NCBI GenBank assembly: GCA_030704615.1
Contig: CM060733.1
Coordinates: 34,038,001-34,102,000, forward strand
Direction: 5' to 3'
DNA length: 64,000 nt
Source of the DNA: Takakia lepidozioides
Taxonomy: Eukaryota > Streptophyta > Takakiopsida > Takakiales > Takakiaceae
In this document: in pieces, positions 23,753-34,580 of the stretch
Layout: each line of letters opens with the position of its first letter
Numbering within the stretch: the stretch's first letter is position 1
Translations under genes and position numbers: made by a program
Notes under the pieces: generated by a model
The model's database searches: none
The model's input: only the letters and a program-made list of their open reading frames with translations
What the model was told of the DNA's origin: nothing

Positions 23753-25310
23753 CCCGTGACCTCTGCTTGATATTGGCTGTAACACTGCAAAGGCTGTGTG
23801 GCAGTACATGAAGGATGTGCCACAACTCAGGTCGGCACCCCCTGTTTGTAGAGAATGGGCTCATCTGTATGAAAGTCTTGATGTAATGTTGTAAGGATGA
23901 CTTGGAATAGTTCATGTGTGCAGAGATTTATTTTGAGCTTCTTTCTTTCTCATTGTTTCTTAAGCTCATAATACACAGTGTAGAGCAACTGGGGCCCAGC
24001 CTTAATGCATTCCTCTTCTAGTTATGGCTGGCTCCCAATCAGGCCAGTCTGCAAATATTGCTAACAATTGCCTGCAGCTTTATTAATGCTAGTAGTTCAC
24101 ATTAGGCCAGTGCTGTTTCCATGAACAGTACAGCTTGTAGTGCACTTACCAGGTGACTCTGTTGTCAAGATATCAATGTGGCAAGGGGGAAGATAGGCAT
24201 ACATTCCAGAGGGGGAGTTTCCTTTGGAAACACATTACTCTATAAGAGAATCTTAAGGATGATCTGAAGGTCCTACCTACCCTTGGCACTTAGACTGAAA
24301 TATGAACTCAGGGCGGGAGTCTACCTTTGAACAATAAACAAATGTAGAGAGGAAAGGGAGATTGTCAATGCCTGATGTGCAGGCATCCTGAAGACACTAT
24401 CCATTTTCTGGTAAAATAGAGTTTTCTGTAAATTTTTGCCCGAGTTGTTTTAAAAACTCCATCTCAACCTGAGCTTGCTTTCCCTCCGTAAATTTGTTAG
24501 GAATCCTTAAAACAGGTTGACTCGCGGGGAGTTTATGCGACCCAAGTACACTGATGCAAGTCCTCTCAACTTGTTCACATCCTTCAATTCACGATGTAAC
24601 TCCCTTGACGTGCATTTTGCGCAGGTATTTTGAGTTTGGATCTGAGTTGAATATGACCAAAATGCTTAAAAATGTGCATCCTCATTGGACATGACTTTCA
24701 GCCTTGAAGTGGGTTGACATGGTTCGGTTGTGAAACTGCTGCCGAATATAGATAACATGATTTTTGCAGATATACTCACAGTTGATAGAGTCACTGCTGC
24801 CGAATATAGATAACTTGATTTTTGCAGATATACTCACAGTTGATAGAGTCACTTTGTCCGACAAAGTCTGCAATGGCGATTGCCCATTTGAATCCCCTCT
24901 CATGCACAAAAGCAGCACAATTGCAATTACATTCCTCAAACTTGCCAGACAAGGATTTAACAACTTTTCTACATCCTTTCTACATCAATGCATCTGAAGA
25001 TGCTTGAAGCTTAGGCAACTGGAACTGTTACAACTCAAACTCAAATGGTACGACTTAGCTCGATAAGGGCCCACGCTAGTGGTGGTGCTTGTACGAGCTT
25101 TTCAAAGACCCTTCACAATGGTGTGACTGCTGTCAAAAATTCGCAAGCGACTGTATATGTCACGTTTCTTTCTACAAACCACAGATTATAGCAAATTGTT
25201 TTTAATAATTTTTACATATGAACACACACAAACACACAAATTTAATAATTTTGGTCTTCATCAAATCAAGCAAGCTTCATATTTATAACCACTTCTCATT
25301 ATTTTTTTAA
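23753..25310. other. Non-coding stretch with one short duplication
   Basis: This holds the 3' UTR of the plastid-type gene, then sequence without recognisable genes. The only clear structure is the 58-bp tandem duplication at 24738-24853, described separately. Confidence 0.5.
24738..24853. repeat. 58-bp tandem duplication
   Basis: The unit starts GCTGCCGAATATAGATAAC and ends GATAGAGTCACT. Copies start at 24738 and 24796 and are nearly identical, so the duplication is recent. Confidence 0.9.
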
Positions 25311-25885
25311 TATCCGCCGGGTCCGGATGACAAATTAGAGAATGATATATCCTGCGGATCCGGATATTAGAATAATTTGCATTTCTAATATCCGCCGGTT
25401 ATGCATAGTGAAAGTTTTTAAAAATCTGCCGGATATAAATAAGTCCGGATATTTAGATTTTAATATCCGGCGGTTATAGAGTAATCCGGATATAAATAAT
25501 CATGAAATATATATATATTTTAAAACAGGGGGATTGTAGCCCTCATTTAACTTTATTGAGATTTACTCGCAATTTTTTTAATTTTTTAATCAATTTAAAT
25601 GATTTAAATGATAATAAAATATTTTTATTTTATTTTATTTTCTTGTATCCGGTTGAGATCCGGCATTTTGGCTACATATCGGGATACAATCCGGTTATTA
25701 AACCTTTTATATCCGGCGGGTAGGATCGTATCCGGATCCTCCATTTTATGTATCCGCCGGATACAAATAATAGCCGGATATCAAATAGTTGCCGGATCCG
25801 GATCCGGATACATTGATATCCAGGTTGATATCCTACTATTGATATCCTGATGACTTTATATCCGCCCAACACTTGTCGCAAAGGG
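25311..25885. repeat. TATCCGG/CCGGATA palindromic word array, possible hAT-like non-autonomous element
   Basis: More than twenty copies of TATCCG, CCGGATA, ATCCGGAT and GCCGGATA occur in both orientations in an otherwise A/T-rich segment. The right edge reads TATATCCGCCCAACACTTG. Its reverse complement (CAAGTGTTGGGCGG) resembles termini of plant hAT-type non-autonomous elements, whose subterminal regions are built from short inverted words. A similar design built from TTACCCG words ends at 30955. I could not identify the opposite terminus. Confidence 0.6.
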
Positions 25886-27995
25886 TGGGGCCCCCCGTAC
25901 CCAGCGGGGTCAGTCTGCCCAGGTGAGCCGCCCCGGCGCGCCCAAGGGAAGCGAGAGGGGGGAGCAAGCCTGCTGGGCCCACCAAATACCTGAAATATGT
26001 AGATAAATAATTCTAGGGACGACTCAAGGTAGAAAGCTAGTTTAGCGTAGAGCATGAATAGGGTGTCACAGTGCTACATCATCGTCGCCACATTTCGTCA
26101 CCACGTCATCGTATACACATCATCGTCGTCGTCAATTTCTTTGGAACCTGCCCGAAATGCTCGAATGCTCGAAATGTCCGCGTGCTTGAGCACGGAGGGG
26201 TTTCACACACCGTTTCCCGATGTTTACAAGGTTCGTGGGAGAGTCAGCTTGGTCTTAGAAGGCCGTGTTTCAATCTGCTCAACTACACCGTGGTGTTTTT
26301 AGGTTTGTGTTTGCCTCCCACCCACTACAGCACAAGTTCTCAATGTGACTGGTCACCACTTGACCCTTGCCAAGTAATAGAGAAATCCTTTGCACAAAGC
26401 CTATCACAGGTATTGCTTCACTACCACTGCCATTGAACTTGTGTGTCTGTTTGTCCAGGAAACAAAGTGAATTGATAAGCTGTGGAAGAGAGGTGGGGGG
26501 CAATGGATGATGGTTGGAAAGTGGGAAGATTAGATTTTGACTTGTAACCAGAAATGTACAGCTGGTAGTGAATGCAGCAGTGAAGCCCTCCCCAATTGAG
26601 GCAACCAACTTGCGCATGCTGTTGGGTCAAATGCACACCCTACAGGTCAATCCTGTACACCTGTGAGGCTAGACTACAGTCTTGCTTAAATTGCTGAAAC
26701 TTCCAAAGAGATATAAGAGTGAAAAGCCCTACGTATGTTGTGTAGGTGGTAATTATTGGATGGTTCTCATGTTTTCACAAACGAGAAGATTTGTTAGCCA
26801 TGAGGACGGAGTCTGGACAGCAGATCAGGAGAGTGCATCTGTGATGTGCAAATTAGCCTTTCTGATGGATGTCCTTGTCTGGATTGTATTTTTTAATGGA
26901 GTGGCTTCATGGCAGGTTGCAACTTACAATTTGCACACATGAATGAGTTGTAGGAAAATATAGGAATTAGGTTCTAAGTAACTGGAAGGTCTTTTGCCGT
27001 TAAAGAACTAGGACTTAGAAAAAATTCAGAATGTCGACCCGGTGAAAGGGGGGTGGGTTCATGAGCTCACCCCATGGGCCGTACTAGCGGGCCCATAGCC
27101 GCATTGAACTTGCTACTATTAAATAATGAGAGGCTTTATAACCTATATGGCCTCGTTCGTATTGCCCTTGGGACTTGCAATCAAGTCATTGGGAGGTAGG
27201 TAAGTATGGAGTACTTGTACCTCTTGGACCGGAGGCATATGTAGATGAGCTGAGTTGGCAGCCAGCTTGCTTCATGGAGTGAAGGGAGAACCAAGCGCTA
27301 GTTGGACAGATCTGATCCGATTAGTTGCTGTCAATACCCCTTCTTGGTGACAGATCTCAACCACCATCTTGGTTGCTCTGCTCTGGCTGACAGGTAGGTG
27401 GAGTGTTCATGTTGCTTGCCGCAGAGATTCTTCCTTTCACGTTGTCACCTACTGCAAGCTCACACCACCCATGCAGGATCTGCCTATCCTTTAATGCGGA
27501 GTTCTGTGCAGGTTTTCAAGATGAGGCTCCACGCTAAGTTCTATGAAGTATCACTATGTCCCAAACTGAAATTCCAGCAGATTGCTAGATATGATGGATC
27601 AAGCCAAGCCTCTTGCCTCTCTTAATGCACTATCCATTTAAATGATAACCACACTTGAACTAGTTTATATGCTAAGTTGGTAATTGCATGGAAGTAATGC
27701 TACTTTGGCAACTAATTCATGAGATGCATGTGCTCCTGCTGGTCAAACTCTATAAACTGCTCATGCTATTCTCAGGACTTCAACCGGCATACCATGTACA
27801 CACACACACACCCAAGACTAGAGAATTTAAACAAAGGTACAACACCCTCTTGCTTTACTGCCCATGATGAGAACCCAATCAACCTCTTCACTCCCACAAC
27901 GGATGTGCCACTTGGCTCCCGTCATCCGTCCTCTAGCTGTTCTTCATCCATATGAAACATGAAAGACTGGATGGATGCGCATACTTCGTGGGAGT
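25886..27995. other. Non-coding stretch with a GC-rich patch
   Basis: Positions about 25886-25985 are markedly G/C-rich (GGGGCCCCCC, GCCGCCCCGGCGCGCCC) compared with the surroundings. The rest shows a (CA)n run near 27800 and no supported gene or RNA. Confidence 0.45.
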
Positions 27996-29483
27996 TCAAG
28001 CCGAAAACTGACCGGATTTATTTGTCGAATAATTGAATGGTCCCAGGCGTTGATAATCAAACTTCATCGATAGTCGCGAGGTTTGTATGTCCCGTCGAAA
28101 AAGCCACACACGATCTCCAACCTTGAACTGGGGTTGGAGTTGGGGACGTTGATTTGCATACTCCTTATATTGTTTTTGAGCTTCTGCGAGGTAAAATATA
28201 AACTCCTTGTGAATCATAGCAAGATGAATAACAAGGTTTTCTGCAGCAGGGCTTCCAACAGTCTTCATGTGGAAAAGGTTTGCTCGAAGATGATGACCAT
28301 AATTGGAGAAAAATGGAGTTTGTTTGGTCGAAGAATGTATAGTGTTGTTGTAGGCAAACTCAGCCAATGATAGAAGGTCCGTCCAATTATCTTGGTGATA
28401 ATTTATTGTACAACGAAGATACTGCTCCAAAATCAGGTTTACACGTTGGGTTTGACCATCAGTCTGTGGATGATTAGCTGTAGAGAGGTTGATCTTAGTC
28501 TCCAATATATGAAATAATCCCCTCCAAAAATTTGATATGAACTGTGGTCCTCGATCAGATACGATGTCCTTCAGGAGTCCATGAATACGGTAGATATTAT
28601 TGAGGAAGAGTCTTGTAGTTTCCTCGCCGGTAACCGTCTTATTATATGGAATGAAATGTGTCATCTTTGTAAAACGATCTACAATAACAAGGATTGAATC
28701 GGTGGTCTTGGAAATTGGAAGGTCGGTAATAAAGTCCATAGACACGGACGACCATGGGCCCTTGGGAATGGGTAATGGTTGAAGAGGGCCGTAAGGTCGA
28801 TGTCGTGGTCCCTTCGCTCTATAGCACACGTGTCGCAAGATTTTATAAATTCTTTCATGAGTTTCCACATCTGCGGCCACCAATAGTCCCTGGATATCAA
28901 TTCCATTGTTTTGTTGAAGCCGAAATGTCCTACTGCCGGAAGATCGTGACATGTTTGAAGAATTTGAAGTCGTGTAGGTCTTGGAGGTACTTAGAAAAGT
29001 CTTTTGAAATAAAGTAAGTTATCTTTGAATTCGAAGTCGTTTCGAATTCGAAATCAACGGTAGTGGGTAATGATTTTTTATAGTAACTTTGTTGAGCCCA
29101 CGATAGTCCACACACATGCGTAACGATCCGTAATTCTTTTTCACAAATAAGATAGGTGCTCCCGCAGGTGATTTTGAATGTCGAATGAAATTCTTTGACA
29201 AATTTTCATCAATGTATTCGCGTAAAGCAGCCAGCTCCGTCTGAGATAAATTATAGATTCGGCCGAATGGTGGTTGAGCTCTTTCTTGCAACTCAATTAC
29301 ACAATCATAAGGTCGATGTTCTGGCAACATGTCTGCATTTTTCTTCTCGAAGACGTCCTTGAAATCTTGATATTGAGTGGGTAATGTTGAAGTACCTTGG
29401 TCTGTTGTGGTTTTGATCGGAGTCGCATAAAGTGCAAATGTCGCGTCTTTCTTCGTAGCTCTCATGAAGGCTCTAGATCCAAG
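27996..29483 (-). pseudogene. Ty3/gypsy pol remnant: RT start joined to integrase, core deleted
   Basis: On the minus strand the right part (29465 to about 29045) encodes the start of a gypsy [42 protein letters not shown] and [20 protein letters not shown]. It then breaks off. The left part (28952-27996) encodes integrase: an H2C2-side fragment with YWWPQMWKLMKEFIKSCDTC, then MDFITDLPISK, IVSDRGPQFISNFW (second Asp), NHPQTDGQTQRVN (region before the Glu) and the C-terminal GDRVWLFRRDIQT. The RT active site (YxDD), connection and RNase H are absent, so an internal deletion of roughly 2 kb is inferred. Frames change near 28800. Integrase stops short at about 28020, with no chromodomain seen. 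Dead element. Confidence 0.88.
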
Positions 29484-30540
29484 AAAATCAAGACGATCTT
29501 TATAACATAGTTTTTAATTAAAAATATTTCATTGCATATCTGTCAATACAAAAATTCCAAGTATTACGAACAAACTAACAAAAGTACAAAATATTGGAAC
29601 ACAACTTGAATAATGGAATGCTGGAAACTGGATTGGACTGTCAAGGACAAGAATATGACTGAACACAAACAAGAGATCAGACTAGAGGTACAAGAGTAGA
29701 CAAAAAGTCAAGGTCGGCAGGGCCGTATGCACGATGAGTAAATAGGAATCAAGACGATCTTTATAACAATGAACAAGAGTACAAGATATTGGAACACGAC
29801 TTGAATACTGGAATGCTGGAAACTGGACTGGAGTACCAGATACTGGAAACTGGGCTAGAGTACTAGGAACTGGATTGGAGTACTGGGAACTAGAAACAAG
29901 AGTAGCTTGAACTGGTGTTGGCAAGACTGAAAAATGTCCAGTCTCGCCTCTTATATATACTGGCTATTAAGAAGTCTCCAAAGAAGCTTCCCCTATAGAG
30001 GTTTCTTGATGGAGAAGTTTCCAAGAGTAAACAAAGGTTTATTGATGAAGAAGCTTCCTTAAACAAAGGAGGTATCTTGATGGAGAAGTTTCCTCCCAAT
30101 GAAGCTTCATGAGCAGTTTCTCAAATTACTCTTGGTAATTTGGTAAACTTCCGGTAACATGATAAGTAATGGTCAATCATGATAGATCATGATAAATCAC
30201 GGTAAGTTGTGATAACTTCCGGTAACATGGTAACATGGTAACTTCTGGTATTTACTCCTGGTAAGTTCTTTTGGGCTATGTCCGTGACAGGAATTGCCTC
30301 ACTTCATTACCTTACAAATGGAAAATGCCATCACAATTGAATCAATTCTTCCCTTTGTTTCTTTATTATCTTTACCCGGATCTCTCGGAGGCACTAGTTT
30401 ATCTTTTATTATTTTGTTTCATTATTATCTCTTACCTAGATCTCGGAGGCACGAGTTCCGTGGACAAGGCACTCGTACATAGTTTTACTTGGCTTTATTG
30501 ATTATTATCTTTGGTGTGAAGACACACGCTCTAATCATCC
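29484..30540. other. Probable LTR/leader of the gypsy remnant, with internal duplications
   Basis: The words AATCAAGACGATCTTTATAACA at 29486 and 29747, and AGTACAAAATATTGGAACAC-type sequence at 29583 and 29778 followed by GGAATGCTGGAAACTGGA, are duplicated with unequal spacing (261 and 195 bp). Further right, CTGGGAACTGGA variants and CGGTAACATGGTAAC repeats continue. The location upstream of the minus-strand pol remnant suggests leader or LTR sequence, but I cannot define LTR ends. Confidence 0.4.
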
Positions 30541-30674
30541 CCTATATATATTTTTGCCCTCATATTATTCACAAAATATGATACGATGAGCCTCATACTA
30601 AACCAAAAAATAGACCATAAATTGATTACCTTAATTAGTTAGTTATATTTTTTGAGTTGAGCATAACAAACTAA

Positions 30675-30699
30675 AATATATATATATATATATATATAT
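30675..30699. repeat. (TA)n microsatellite
   Basis: About twelve TA dinucleotides in an A/T-rich segment. Confidence 0.95.
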
Positions 30700-30717
30700 T
30701 CTTCAATATATCCTTTA

Positions 30718-30960
30718 TTTACCCGGCGGGTATAAAAAGGGTAAATCATTTATCCTTACCTGGTCAAAAATATTGGCATTTTATTTTTATTTATAGGATA
30801 AATAAATGGACATATAAATAATTTACCTTTACCCGTATGATAAATAAATGGACATACAAATGATTTACCCTTATCCGGAGGATAAATAAACCTCTGATTT
30901 TTATTTACCTTTATCCGGAGGATAAGCAAAAATCTATTTACCCGCACAACACTGGTCCAA
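30718..30960. repeat. TTACCCG / GGATAAATAAA word array with hAT-like terminus
   Basis: Repeated words GATAAATAAATGGACATA, ATGATTTACCC and TTATCCGGAGGATAA occur in both orientations. The segment ends TTTACCCGCACAACACTGG. Its reverse complement, CCAGTGTTGTGCGGGTAAA, parallels the terminus of the 25.3-25.9 kb array (CAAGTGTTGGGCGGATA). The two are probably related non-autonomous elements built from different words. Confidence 0.55.
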
Positions 30961-32399
30961 TCCAACGCAATTGGATTGCTGGAGGTGAAAGTATGAAGAC
31001 TGCAATCTGCCGCAACAAACAACGTCTCACATGGGCTCAGAAGAGCAGGAGTATACATCAAGAGAAATGATAAGAACGAGTAACCCAGGTAGAGAGGCCT
31101 TTACGAGCCTTCTTACTGTGCAACCCTATAGTTGAAACACTTGTGTGACTTCTCACACAAATGAACGCTCTGCAAATCGGAGCCATAGTGTCGCAAGACT
31201 TGAGATCTGGAGTGTCGATGGCCTGAGAGGTGCTATCCCACTTCACAAACTGCAGGAAGTGAAGATTTCTACACCGAATCGGGTTGGAAAATCGTCAAAA
31301 TCGGCAGGCGAAGCAGACCCAAGGTCGGGGGTCTGGTTTTGCGTCCGCACACGGAAGTACAACCTCATTTTATAGAAGGACAAAAGAACCAAGCAGATGT
31401 GTGAAACGGAAAGTGTAGGTGCTACGGCATGGAGACATCATAGTGGGAATGTTGTCATGTCGTTGCAGATCATAAGTTTGCAACAACCCTGGCAAATAGA
31501 GAGCACTAAGAGAAGATCATGAAGGTCAAGAAACAAAAGGTTGATAAGACAAACTTTCCAAACAGCAGGAAAGCTAACAAGAGAGAGCTCGTAAGAAGCG
31601 CCTAAGAGAGATCAAGGTATTCCATAAAGACTATAACGGTGATCCCACAGTTTCCAGGGCATCCAACAGGAAGCTCCAATTGATATTATCAAACGTTAGG
31701 GAGTCATTGGGAACAATTTTTATAAGGTGGCGAAGAAAACCTTGTCTGACGATCACTGGATATTTCTCTAGTACGGTTGGACTAGTAGAGATTGAAATCC
31801 GTGCTCAGCTCAGCTTCACACTGTCTCATTGTGAGGGGTCACGGTTGATTGGACAGAAATGGGATTGACATTGCCGAGCTCACAAATCTCTGAGACAACA
31901 TGTGGTTTTATCTATAGCTTCTCAAAGCAATTGTTGTACATTGTTGATTATAGTGTGACATTCTCATAACGATATTGTCGTCAGCTGCATGACCAGTGCA
32001 TCTTTTTGGATTGCTGGTTCCCGGAGGGATTATATGTGACAGGACAGAGGGCAAGTTATAGCCAATAGTTGCAGGCAGTGTTCAATATTGAAGAGAATTC
32101 TATGCCCTTTCGGTTCTACCGATCTCCTTCTCATTTTACTTGAGGTTGTCTATTTGAGAGCTTTGATGTTTGGATGAAAATTCATTTTGGCATCAACTTA
32201 AGGGATGGCCTGCACTGGTGGGCATCCAGATTCTAAACGAGCTGGCAAAGAAAAACTACAAGTCCCACAGCCCTCTACATTGCAGACCCCATAACCCTAA
32301 TAACCTTTTTGAACTTCTATGTGTTACGTCGTCTAGGGCATGTTGAATAGAGGTGGAAGTCATTTCATCCATCCATCTTCCACCTTGATGGTCAATGTG
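30961..32399. other. Non-coding stretch, nothing recognised
   Basis: No domain-bearing frame, tandem repeat or RNA gene is visible. It lies on the interior side of the CACTA end at 32683 and may include decayed transposon interior. Confidence 0.4.
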
Positions 32400-32683
32400 C
32401 CACGCCATATAGTTGCCCCATATTCCTGTAGGACATCTCACACTCACCTCACACTCCATGACTCATTTCACACTCATGTCAAATGCCCCATACAAATTAT
32501 CTTAGTCAACATCCGTTGACCGTATGGGTGTCATTCGAGTGTGAAATTTGTAACACCATGTGGCTTTTCCTACAATGGTCCAGATCACACATTGCCTCCT
32601 CTCACATGGGTGTAAGAGGAGCCGTTCAAAGTGCCTGGTGTGAACTATGGGTGGTGTTGGAAAAACCGGTTTCTCTAGTAGTG
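32400..32683. mobile_element. CACTA (En/Spm-type) transposon end, right terminus at 32683
   Basis: The segment ends ...CCGGTTTCTCTAGTAGTG at 32683, the reverse complement of the CACTA-type terminus CACTACTAGAGAAACCGG. The same 23-bp terminus occurs at 41767-41789. Subterminal sequence shares GTGTAAGAGGAGCCGTT with GTGTGAGAAGAGCCGTT near 41750. Beyond the terminus come GATCT and then the detached C-terminal piece of a DUF7869-type gene. The interior (left) limit is unknown and 32400 is only where similar TCACACTC words begin. Confidence 0.75.
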
Positions 32684-32691
32684 GATCTAGG

Positions 32692-33062
32692 ATATTGAGA
32701 AAGGGTTTTTTGTGCTCGTTCGCCCTCATGACCCAACGACGTGCCCGGTCTGGATGGGAATGGCAATTTCAGATGTCATCCGAGAAAGGGAAGATCCTAA
32801 TTTTAAGAAAGTGAAGGTGGAGTGGTGGAGACCGAAGAAAAGAGTTAACCCCTTAGACTTTGAGAGGTACAGGGATTGTTGGTCAAAAGTTTGGGAGTAC
32901 AACCCGTCAGATCCTGCTCAATGGATCCACATGAACAATGTCGTGTGGACAATGCCGCCACGAAAAAATATGACAAGAAATAGCACCAAGAGAATTACAG
33001 TGGTGGAAGTAGTGAAGGCGCGCGCGAATTTGGAGGTTGCTAACCTTCAGCCAGATACCTGA
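32692..33062 (+). pseudogene. Detached C-terminal piece of a DUF7869-type transposase-like gene
   Basis: From just right of the CACTA end the frame reads DIEKGFFVLVRPHDPTTCPV, then WMGMAISDVIRE, VEWWRPKK, RYRDCWSKVWEYNPSDPAQW and VVWTMPPRKNMTR, ending at a TGA (33060-33062). This is the usual C-terminal block of DUF7869 proteins and has no start codon or upstream coding sequence of its own. It follows directly, in frame, from the truncated end (...PLNPFK) of the minus-strand gene at 41790, which stops at the partner CACTA end. One palindromic hairpin of the family seen at 43-50 kb lies 150 bp downstream. Confidence 0.8.
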
Positions 33063-33212
33063 AGGTTTCCTTCTTGCGAACCATTTTCCATCCATGGACT
33101 AAATATTGAGTTATTTCCGGTATTTCATTTTAAGATATAAAAATTTCTTTACGCTTCTTTCCCTTCGTGTTTGCGTTGGGTGATCTTTCTTGTCTTCTTT
33201 TTCTGTCGCAAT

Positions 33213-33238
33213 GAACCTCGAGTGGGCAGTGGACGTTC
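33213..33238. repeat. Palindromic hairpin copy 1 (degenerate)
   Basis: GAACCTCGAGTG followed by GGCAGTGGACGTTC: the same inverted-repeat word as the copies at 43-50 kb with about three substitutions. It lies 150 bp past the stop of the detached DUF7869 C-terminal piece. Confidence 0.75.
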
Positions 33239-33424
33239 ATCTATTTTCTTTCTGCCGTGTTGGACTCTGCACTGCTGTATATTCTGTTCATCTACATATA
33301 TTCGTGACATGGGGGATTCTGGCTTATAAAACAGACAATGCACCCAAAAAAAAAATGTTGGCACAACCCCTGGATTATTTCTTTTCCAATCCGGTCTAAA
33401 TGTTTTTTTGCAATGTCTCGTTCT

Positions 33425-34580
33425 AGTGAGTGCGAGTCTTCTATATTTGTTTGTCCATTTATACCTTTACCATCACCTCTAAATCCTTACCCTTCGTTAT
33501 ACCCTTCGCTTAACCCTTCCATAGGCTTAAGCCGGACACTTAGTACCCCAAACTATTATTATTATCATATACCAAAAACCTTTGTGTACTCCCATAAATC
33601 CAAACCCTTACCCTGGCCGTAATCCTTATCCTAAGATTTAAGCCTGACACTTACTACCTTAAACCATTACTCTTACCATATACTAAAAACTAGGTTAGTA
33701 TACTACCCTACTTACACTCCAAACCAAATTATTGTACTACCATGTGTGAGTCTTCTATATTTGTTTGTCCCTTTGAACTACCCTAAATCCAGACCCTAAA
33801 TCCTTACCCATTCCTCTACCCTGGCGTTAATCCTTACCCTAAGCTTAAGCCTGACACTTACTACCCTAAACCATTAGTACTCTTACCATATACCAAAAAC
33901 CAGGTTAGTGTACTACCCTACTTACACTCCAAGCCAAGTTATTGTACTATCATGTGTGAGTCTTCTATATTTGTTTGTCCCTTTGAACTACCCTAATCCA
34001 AACCCTAAATCCTTACCCATTACTTTATCCTAGCCTTAATCCTTACCCTAAGCTTAAGCCTGACACTTACTACCCTAAATCATTAGTAATCTTACCATAT
34101 ACCAAAAACCAGGTTAGTGTATTACCCTACTTACACTCCAAACCAAGTTATTGTACTACCATGTGTGAGTCTTCTATATTTGTTTGTCCTTTTGAACTAC
34201 CCTAAATCCAAACCCTAAATCCTTACCCATTCCTTTACCTTGGTCTTAATCCTTACCCTAAGCTTAAGCCTGACACTTACTACCCTAAACCATTAGTACT
34301 CTTACCATATACCAAAAACCAGGTTAGTGTACTACCCTACTTACACTCCAAACCAAGTTATTGTACTACCATGTGTGAGTCTCCATATTTGTTTGTCCCT
34401 TTCTACTCTAAATCCAAACCCTAAACCCTTACCCTTCCCTTTACCTTTCCCTTAATAATCCTTACCCCAAGCTTAAGCGTGACCCTTAGCACCCTAAACC
34501 ATTACTTTTACCTTATACCAAAAACCTTAGTGTAGTACCCTACTTATAATAAACTCCAAACCTTATTGTACTACCATGTT
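33425..34580. repeat. 210-bp tandem satellite with CCCTAAA-like words
   Basis: The landmark CATGTGTGAGTC recurs at 33741, 33951, 34160 and 34370 (periods 210, 209, 210), with a degenerate first unit from about 33425 and a diverged last unit to about 34580. Within each unit are TTTGTTTGTCC, many CCCTAAAYCC and CCTTACCCT words, AAGCTTAAGCCTGACACTTA and ACCATATACCAAAAACC. The CCCTAAA words resemble the plant telomere repeat, but they are dispersed within a longer unit. Confidence 0.92.

Noticed and set aside
33781-34500. True telomere or interstitial telomeric tract
   Set aside because: CCCTAAA words are scattered within a regular 210-bp unit rather than in direct tandem, so this is a satellite and not a telomere array.
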